Origin: Coptodactyla brooksi | Lineage: Eukaryota; Arthropoda; Insecta; Coleoptera; Scarabaeidae | Assembly (NCBI GenBank): GCA_033557675.1 | Contig: JAWQRM010000351.1 | Location: 1-23,813, forward strand | Direction: 5' to 3' | DNA: 23,813 nt | Shown here: piece by piece, positions 18,270-23,813 of the stretch | Layout of the letters: each line of letters begins with the position of its first letter | Position numbering within the stretch: position 1 is the first letter of the stretch | The notes under the pieces: generated by a model | What the model was told of the DNA's origin: nothing | The model's database searches: none | The model's input: the letters and a program-made list of their open reading frames with translations, nothing else | Translations under genes and position numbers: made by a program

Positions 18270-18876
18270 GTGATGGATATAGAGCCGTTTATGATTACAT
18301 ATCTGTGAATAATCACAACCACAGTTTAGTAAAAAAAAACAACACTTACATGTGCCCAGTTTCACAATCGAATACAGTTATCTGAATAATGTGTAAATAC
18401 ATTAGGAGCCATTTCATCTCAAATCACACAGCACCCGACTCTTAACCTCTCTGATTTTAACAAAAATCGCGAAATACATATGTTTTAAGCTGCGTATTTT
18501 AAAAAATGTTTGTACAACTTGGAGAGCAAAATAACGGGAACTGTCTAACTGGGGAACTGAATAACTAATAATAATTATCTCTTAAAATTTTTGGACGAAT
18601 TTTTGCCAAACCTGTAGCTTAACGTGGTTTTCTTAAATCATTGATGATAACTTCAGAATAGATGACTGGACTAACCACGGGATGAGTTGAGCGTACATAA
18701 ACAATCTATGAGCAACAGGTGTGTAACAAAAGGACGTACGCTTTACAGTTTTCTAGGCTTATTTGCCGTCCGGGCGTGTTAGAAGTCTTAACCAGTTTAT
18801 AGGTAGCTTTATATTTGCGGCCTTATGGGTGGGGTGGAGGGGTCGGTTCGCTTGTCTTAAAAGAGAACATTAGAGT
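18270..18876 (+). other. Syx1A downstream intron, first part; nothing recognised
   Basis: AT-rich, no gene. A G-rich patch (GGGTGGGGTGGAGGGG) at about 18826-18841 lies just outside the pogo-like element. Confidence 0.5.
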
Positions 18877-19000
18877 AGTCCACAGTAGGGTGAGTACAAA
18901 ACCAGTTTTCGTACCGGCCCAAAAACGGTTTGAAGGAGTGAAACCACCCTTCAAAGTTTCAGCGATTTTCGGTTTTTGGCGAATAGCTCCGTAACGAATG
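18877..19000 (+). repeat. Left terminal inverted repeat of pogo-like element
   Basis: Inverse match to 21392-21505; it has about 10 extra bases (GGTTTTTGGC) near the inner end. Confidence 0.88.
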
Positions 19001-19281
19001 AATACTGCACTTTTTAAACTGTTTAGAAGGACCAAGGAATTATGAGATTAAGGTTATCACGTGAATATTTCAAATCATAACTAAATCACTAACGTGAGCT
19101 CTAACGTGAACACTTTAAAAATTATAATTCCAGATGTAACAACGCTTGAAGTCATTAATTGTTACAAATCTACCAAATGGCAGCAATTAATACTTATAAC
19201 TTTCATGAAAATAAGTGAACTCCACCAACATTTTTAGAGCAAGAGTTACACGAAATATTTTGCGGTTTGATAATTAGAAGT

Positions 19282-20552
19282 ATGACAGATTCAAGCTTTG
19301 AGATGGAGACCGACATTACCTTCGAACTTTTAAACATAAACCGTTCCTACAGTTCACAATACATTGATGACTGTAAACCACCTATGCTTGAAGACCAAAG
19401 AAAATTCATTGAAGAAGAAGCAACACCATGCGTGGATGAAGATATAGGTACTATTACTATCGACTACAAACAAAATACTATCGACTGTTGGAGTAGTGGG
19501 AAAATAGGCCTTCTATCATTGTCCACAGTACGCGGTCGATTTAAAAAGGTGCAGTCCCTTTCACAACTATATAGATGGGACACTAGTAACAGTGTGTCCC
19601 ATTCAAAAATTAAAAAATTTGTAGCGATTGTTCATGACATGGATTTACAAAGATGGGCAATAAATGCCAATGAAAATGTTCAGCTAGAAGACTTCAAAGC
19701 ATCAAAGAAATGGATATTGCATTTCAAGAGAACACACAGAATCGTATCGCGAAAAATTAATAAATTGATCAGCAGATCGTACGGAACCAGTACAGAAAAA
19801 TTGCAGGAAATTGCAAGCAATTTCATAAGAGAATAATGGTATAGAAAACGTGCATACTGCAGATGAAATTGAGTTTCAGTTAAAGTTACATTCAACACGA
19901 ACGCTAGAACCTCAAGGCAGTGAACATTTTGATGAACATCTGCTGTGCAATCTGTGTCATCAACATAAATTTATGTTTCCTCTATATATTGTTTTAAAAG
20001 AAGCAGGGGCAGCTTTGAGCCTCGTGTTAGAGAATCTTTATTTCATTCATCGAACGTAGTGGTTAAAGATGTTTTCGTAGCAAGTACAGGTCTTAGATGT
20101 ATTTTACAATTAGATTCATGAACTGGCCGTCGCCTTACTACTTTAAATCAAGAAGTTCCATCTAACCAACAGAAGGACTCTTGATGTTTACGGTTTCCGT
20201 GTATGAAATGGTTTTGTAAGATCATTTTCTGACCAAGTAATACTTGAAAACTATGACGTTGATTTACATGCAAGAAACAACATAATGAAGTTGCAATCTC
20301 TTATACACAATTAACTTTCCGTTCCACGTTATACTGATTTGTATGCATATAGTTAGTATAAAGGTGGATATGTTAGGAATAAGCCAAATAGTTTCGACCA
20401 TCTTGTTACGTATGCATTTTCAGATTCAAACAGTGAAATACGTCCTCGTTGTTCAATTTGTGGGTCACAAGCTGTATCGTTGTGCGTGGTGTAGCAGTCT
20501 TTTTTGTTTTCAACATTTTTTTGAAGAGTTTCATTACCACAATCTTAACTAG
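19282..20552 (+). pseudogene. Pogo-like DDE transposase, copy A
   Basis: An open frame from ATG 19282 to TAA 19836 (184 codons) contains the N-terminal region with LSTVRGRF and QLYRWD, and the CENP-B/Tc5-type HTH (MDLQRWAI, DFKASKKWILHFKR, RIVSRKINKLISR). A small deletion just before 19836 removes the equivalent of the KPYVENY block and shifts the frame. The protein resumes at 19840 with GIENVHTADEIEF, where the family has NADESGF, so the first catalytic Asp-Glu pair survives. Further on, a deletion after 20060 removes the SSGKLTSELF block. The C-terminal part (20190-20552) is scattered over frames: LDVYGFRV, then a Cys-rich tail with CSICGSQ, CAWC, FCFQHFFEE and HYH. The tail resembles a small zinc-binding domain common in this transposase group. 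Confidence 0.85.
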
Positions 20553-20626
20553 ATGTACTACTGCCTTTTGCAAGATTTGTAAATTTATTACTGCCATTTG
20601 GAAATAAATAACAATACAATTCATTT

Positions 20627-21346
20627 CACAACTATATAGATGGGAAAACTCACTAGCAAAAAGGTGGAATAAGGCAGGAAAAGATTTTGAAAATATCAGA
20701 TTATGTATTTCATAAATTTGTTGAAGCTATGGAAGTTGGAGCGATTGTTCATGACATAAACTTATGAAGATGAATTGCGAAAAATTAATAAATTTATCAG
20801 CAGATCACATGGGACCAGTGCTGAAAGATTGAGGAAAATCGCAAGAAATTTCATAAATTAAATAAAACCTTATGTAGAGAATTATGGTATAGAAAACGTG
20901 TATAATGCAGATGAAAGTGGGTTTCAGTTAGAGTTGCATTCAACACGAAAGCTAGCACCTCTAGGTAGCAAACATGTTCAGTCTGATGTACAATCTGTGT
21001 CATCAACCACTTACAGCTACACCGTATTACCATTGATTTCTGCTTCAGATAAACTTATATTTAAAAGAAGTAGGGGACAGACAGCTATGGGCTTCGTATT
21101 CGAGTATCTTTATTTCATTCACCGAACGTAGTGGCTAATGCAGTGTCATCTGGAAAATTAACCTCCGAATTATTCGCAAATTGGTTTAATGATATATTTA
21201 TACCAAGTACTCATCGTAGAAGTGTTTTACTATTAGATTCATTGACTGGCCATTATCCTGCTACTTTAAAGCAAAAAGTTCCATCTAAACAACAGAAGGA
21301 CATTCAAATTTTTACAATACGTGCAATTTTCACGGGTGAGATGTAG
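20627..21346 (+). pseudogene. Pogo-like DDE transposase, copy B (N- and C-truncated)
   Basis: A second copy of the same protein starts abruptly at QLYRW (20627), about 75 bp after copy A ends. The HTH is deleted (the sequence jumps from IVHD to RKINKFISRS near 20765-20785). An in-frame TAA at 20859 precedes IKPYVENYGIENVYNADESG, which keeps the catalytic motif. After SSTTYSYTVLPLISASDKL the sequence drifts, then VSSGKLTSELFANWFNDIFI, LLLDSLTGHYPA and VPSKQQKDIQIF are intact to 21330. LLLDS is the second acidic motif. The C-terminal PLDV region and Cys tail are missing. By eye it is about 85 percent identical to copy A where they overlap. It keeps blocks that A lost and lacks blocks that A kept. 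Confidence 0.85.
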
Positions 21347-21391
21347 TTTTTTATTGCGAATATTCCTGGGTGCAACATTAATTTTTATCTC

Positions 21392-21505
21392 TATTCGTTA
21401 AGGAGTTATTCGAAAATCACTGAAACTTTGAGGGGTGGTTTCACCACTTCAAGCCGTTTTTGGGCCGGTACGAAAAATAGTTTTGTGCTCATCTTAGGGT
21501 GGACT
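21392..21505 (-). repeat. Right terminal inverted repeat of pogo-like element
   Basis: Inverse match to 18877-19000, from CGTTAAGGAG inwards to GGACT at the outer side. Confidence 0.88.
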
Positions 21506-22056
21506 ATTTATTTGCAAACTTTCAATTTTTTTTTAATTTTCGTATTGGGAGTGTTCCTTTGTTAGTTAAACAAGTGAACTTGTAAACAAATTAAAGTTCA
21601 GTTTGTCTCTTGAGTAAAATAAATAATCAAACTGTCATGTATTTTTAACTATAACTAAGATGAACTGAATCTCTCTTGATTCATTTATAAACAAATACTA
21701 ATTAATAACAAAGAGACCGAATGTGTTGCTTAATATAGAAAAACTAAGCAGATTATTTTCCTTGCAGTTTTATGTTTATGTCTCTGTTCTTCCTTTAAAG
21801 CAAGAAACCCGTACTTAATGACTATTCATTTGCATCATTAGTACATTTTAACAAAATGAAAACGTCAGTTTCTCATTTAAACTTCTACTCCTTACTTTAC
21901 GCCAACTGCGGTGAATATTAATTAAACATTAGTTATCTATTTAGCAAATAATTAATCGAACACTCATAATATGGCGGATGCGTCAGAAAGTATTAAGCAG
22001 CAAGGGCTTTGAATGTTATCTTTAATTCTACTTATTAAATGAATTACAAATAAAAT
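21506..22056. other. AT-rich intron sequence; nothing recognised
   Basis: About 550 bp between the pogo-like element and the minus-strand mariner remnant. No gene, terminal repeat or RNA signal was seen. Confidence 0.5.
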
Positions 22057-22640
22057 TTATATTTTCTTTATAACCTTTCTATTTATAATATTCATTATAA
22101 ATAAGGGATATTTGAAAAAGTTTAAAAAAAGGGAAAGAAGAAATTCGAAATCACCTAAAATACCAGTCCAAGCATTCAGCTTTTGTGGATACTGTGTTCG
22201 AGCACTGGATGGATTGTGACGACCATGAATGGGAAAAGACGATTCATCCGAAAATAAAATATTTCCTAAGCAATTTTCATTCTCGTTTGCTTTTCCAATC
22301 ACAGTTTCACAAAATTCCATTCGTGTGATATTGTCCTTAGGACACATCTTTTGCGTAGTTCCCACTTTAAGGTAGCGGAATTTATTACGCTTCAAAATGC
22401 TCCGAATGACTGTTCGAACACTTACACTAACTTCTTCGAAGGTTTATCCGCTGGAGGTAGGTTCACTGACTACGATCTATCCACAGATATCAGTTTCCCT
22501 AGCCTCTCTTTCAGGCTTCAATTGAGGTTGTTAAGGGTCGCGAATCTTCAAGTTGCATTTGCAACAACTTGTCGCACAACCTATCGTTTCGAACACATTG
22601 ACAATAAGCAACTTCTTAGCGGTTGTAAAAACGGAAATTC
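22057..22640 (-). pseudogene. Mariner-type transposase remnant (related to element 3)
   Basis: Minus-strand frame VSVRTVIRSILKRNKFRYLK, then VGTTQKMCPKDNITRMEFCE, VIGKANENEN and the first catalytic Asp in LFSDESSFPIHGRHNP, followed by ARTQYPQKLNAWTGILGDF. It aligns closely with element 3 (VLHKHDYKSYKVG, DNIRRMEFCE, VFADEFTF, RTQYPQELNVWTGILGD), but a deletion of about 15 codons removes the RYWSLENLH block between HNP and ARTQYP. Similarity ends soon after ILGD, so the second and third acidic residues are absent. Upstream (22440-22640) there are weak HTH-side traces (FETIGCATS, LKPEREARE) with stops. No terminal repeats were found. Confidence 0.8.
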
Positions 22641-22939
22641 TTAAGCTGTTGTGTTGTGTTGACTTTTCACACAGCAGATTAGATGTCGCTACCTTAGCGT
22701 CCGCTAACATGTCTCTTGAAAGATCACACGTTTTCACAAATTTTCAAACTTGTGGAAATAAACAAAGCAATATTCAGAAACTGCTTTTGACAGCGATCAC
22801 GGCAATCTGACAAATGGTAAAGCTTCATGCGCACGTCGCTTTAAAGTCAACGTTACAGCTAAGAGTTAGATTAAATTCGAATTAAAAATAAAATATTGTA
22901 TGAAACACGGGACTAAACTGAGCTTTACCTGCTCGAGAG

Positions 22940-22974
22940 ATTAAGTCCCTCGCCCTTCGGGCTCTGGACTTAAT
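22940..22974. repeat. Hairpin with TTC-capped GC stem
   Basis: The outer stem ATTAAGTCC/GGACTTAAT (22940-22948 with 22966-22974) and the inner stem GCCC/GGGC (22952-22955 with 22959-22962) are separated by a 3x3 mismatch and capped by TTC. It stands out as a GC-rich structure in AT-rich DNA. Confidence 0.85.
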
Positions 22975-23772
22975 ATTTCTCCCTCACGGATAAAATTCTC
23001 GGATTTTAATCCCTTGTTGTATAAATAGCTATTAAAAGGTTTGAATACTCAGGATTCAGTGTTTTAATTGTATCATGAATATTTTTTAAATAAAATCTTT
23101 TTATTTTGTTTTGCACGTGCAATGTTCCATGATGTTTTGAGACTAGTTTATTACAGCTTTAGATTCTTCAGCAAACTTTGTCATGAAGTCAATTTGGTCA
23201 TTAATTGATCTTAACCATTTCCGTTTTCTAATTTTTAATTCTGATTTTCTGGGTATTGAGACGAAAATTTCCGATGTAGGCGTTCGTAATGGCGTTTTAA
23301 ATTTCATACTTTAAAATTGTTCACTTTTGAATGACAAATGAGGCAAACTGCTTTACTATTTTGATCTATAAAAGCAAAGCCTCCCTCCCACTTTTCGTTA
23401 AAATTTCGGCTTTCATCAGTATATTTCCGATTTCGTTCATGCTTATCAGCTATCTAGAAAAATATTCAGAAATAAAAATAAAATATTTAAATCATCGGTA
23501 CTTTTAATTGTTACCATTTTATTAATATAAGAAGTCAATGTAACATGTATCTGCACTGAGTAAGTGTAGCGCAGTAGAAGGCGATGTACGCGCAAAACGA
23601 GAACGCATTCGGGTAAAAGAAGAATGAAAAAGACTAGGCGAGGTAAATTGCGCTGCATCTTACAACACATCGTTTTAACATTAGGAAACTGTAAAATTGA
23701 GGGTTTGGAACCTTTGGCTTTGTAACCAAGTAAAACGAAGTCACCACTACGCCAAAATTTGTAGAGAAGATG
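22975..23772. other. AT-rich region, possible body of a minus-strand retroelement; no gene recognised
   Basis: No protein similarity was recognised on either strand. On the minus strand an open frame runs from the ribozyme region to 23446 without recognisable domains; its product is hydrophobic and Cys-poor, and I do not call it a gene. If the hammerhead at the right edge belongs to a Penelope-like element, this is where its adjoining sequence lies. Confidence 0.35.
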
Positions 23773-23813
23773 CTCGACGCACGTTTCGCTAACCAAGTTA
23801 GCATCATCAGGAG
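23773..23813 (-). ncRNA. Type-I hammerhead ribozyme motif (Penelope/retrozyme-like), cut by window edge
   Basis: On the minus strand the order is: stem I strand CUC (23813-23811); core CUGAUGA (23810-23804); one extra U (23803); stem II GCUAAC/GUUAGC with loop UUG (23802-23788); core GAAA (23787-23784); a two-base-pair stem III, A-C with G-U, closed by the loop GUGC (to 23777); the cleavage base C (23776); and stem I strand GAG (23775-23773). All invariant core bases are present and all three stems pair. A very short stem III is typical of hammerheads in Penelope-like retroelements and retrozymes. The extra U between the core and stem II departs from the strict consensus. Stem I may extend beyond the window. 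Confidence 0.8.

Larger units (their letters stand above)
18877..21505 (+). mobile_element. Pogo-like transposon with two transposase copies inside one TIR pair
   Basis: About 2.6 kb bounded by inverted repeats of 124 bp (18877-19000) and 114 bp (21392-21505) that share AGTCCAC, TTTTCGTACCGGCCCAAAAA, GTGAAACCACCC and CTCAAAGTTTCAG blocks. Inside are two consecutive transposase pseudogenes of one family (19282-20552 and 20627-21346). Only one left and one right repeat are present, so it is not simply two adjacent complete elements. The exact outer ends and a target duplication were not identified. Confidence 0.8.

Noticed and set aside
17976..18308. Plus-strand open frame of 110 codons across the Syx1A exons
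   Set aside because: It reads exon 3 out of frame and runs through the 67-nt intron. Only its second half coincides with the true frame of the exon at 18132.
23446..23796. Minus-strand open frame of 116 codons at the right edge
   Set aside because: It starts inside the hammerhead motif and shows no domain. The ribozyme explains the conserved-looking start better than a protein does.
18270..23813. Search for the next Syx1A exon (GEMIDRIEY...)
   Set aside because: No matching translation on the plus strand up to the window end.
1..23813. CRISPR arrays, tRNA or rRNA genes, operons and bacterial promoters
   Set aside because: None seen. The spliced syntaxin gene and the transposon content show eukaryotic nuclear DNA, where bacterial feature types do not apply.

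Overview
The window reads as nuclear DNA from an arthropod, most likely an insect. It is AT-rich and gene-poor, and it is dominated by decayed transposons and retrotransposons. The only host gene I can support is a plus-strand syntaxin-1A-type t-SNARE gene (Syx1A). Four of its internal coding exons lie at 8251-8325, 9948-10127, 17991-18064 and 18132-18269, all with GT-AG borders and compatible phases. Their conceptual translation matches the insect/animal syntaxin 1A core from the late Habc domain to the zero-layer glutamine of the SNARE motif. Exons upstream of 8251 and downstream of 18269 are not visible and are presumably outside the window. I cannot resolve the insect order from the sequence.

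Left part (1-8045): a minus-strand R1/LOA-like non-LTR retrotransposon runs off the left edge (1-1490). It is followed by a decayed minus-strand pogo/Tc5-like DDE transposase (1538-2990) that carries two intron-like GT-AG interruptions, one of them internally duplicated. Next come three plus-strand Tc1/mariner-superfamily elements of the DD41D type (3000-4406, 4825-6413, 6429-8045), each with its own inverted repeats and two with clear TA target duplications. All their transposases are broken.

Middle part (8046-17990): the Syx1A introns. The 7.9-kb intron between exons 2 and 3 holds a minus-strand piggyBac-like C-terminal remnant (12121-12480) and a degenerate (TCCG/TCTG)n tract. It also holds a plus-strand Jockey-like reverse transcriptase remnant (14690-16835), split by about 900 bp of unrelated, possibly LTR-derived DNA, and a minus-strand Penelope-like GIY-YIG endonuclease fragment (about 16836-17310).

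Right part (18270-23813): the following Syx1A intron contains a pogo-like element with about 120-bp terminal inverted repeats (18877-21505). It encloses two consecutive, complementary-damaged copies of the same transposase. A minus-strand mariner remnant (22057-22640), a stable hairpin (22940-22974) and a type-I hammerhead ribozyme motif at the extreme right edge on the minus strand (23773-23813) follow. The ribozyme is probably the start or end of a Penelope-like retroelement that lies mostly outside the window.

No transposase or reverse transcriptase here is intact, so the mobile DNA is fossil sequence around and inside one conserved neuronal secretion gene. The most interesting signals are the hammerhead ribozyme, the two-transposase composite inside one pair of inverted repeats, and a perfect 18-bp palindrome that replaces part of a mariner transposase.
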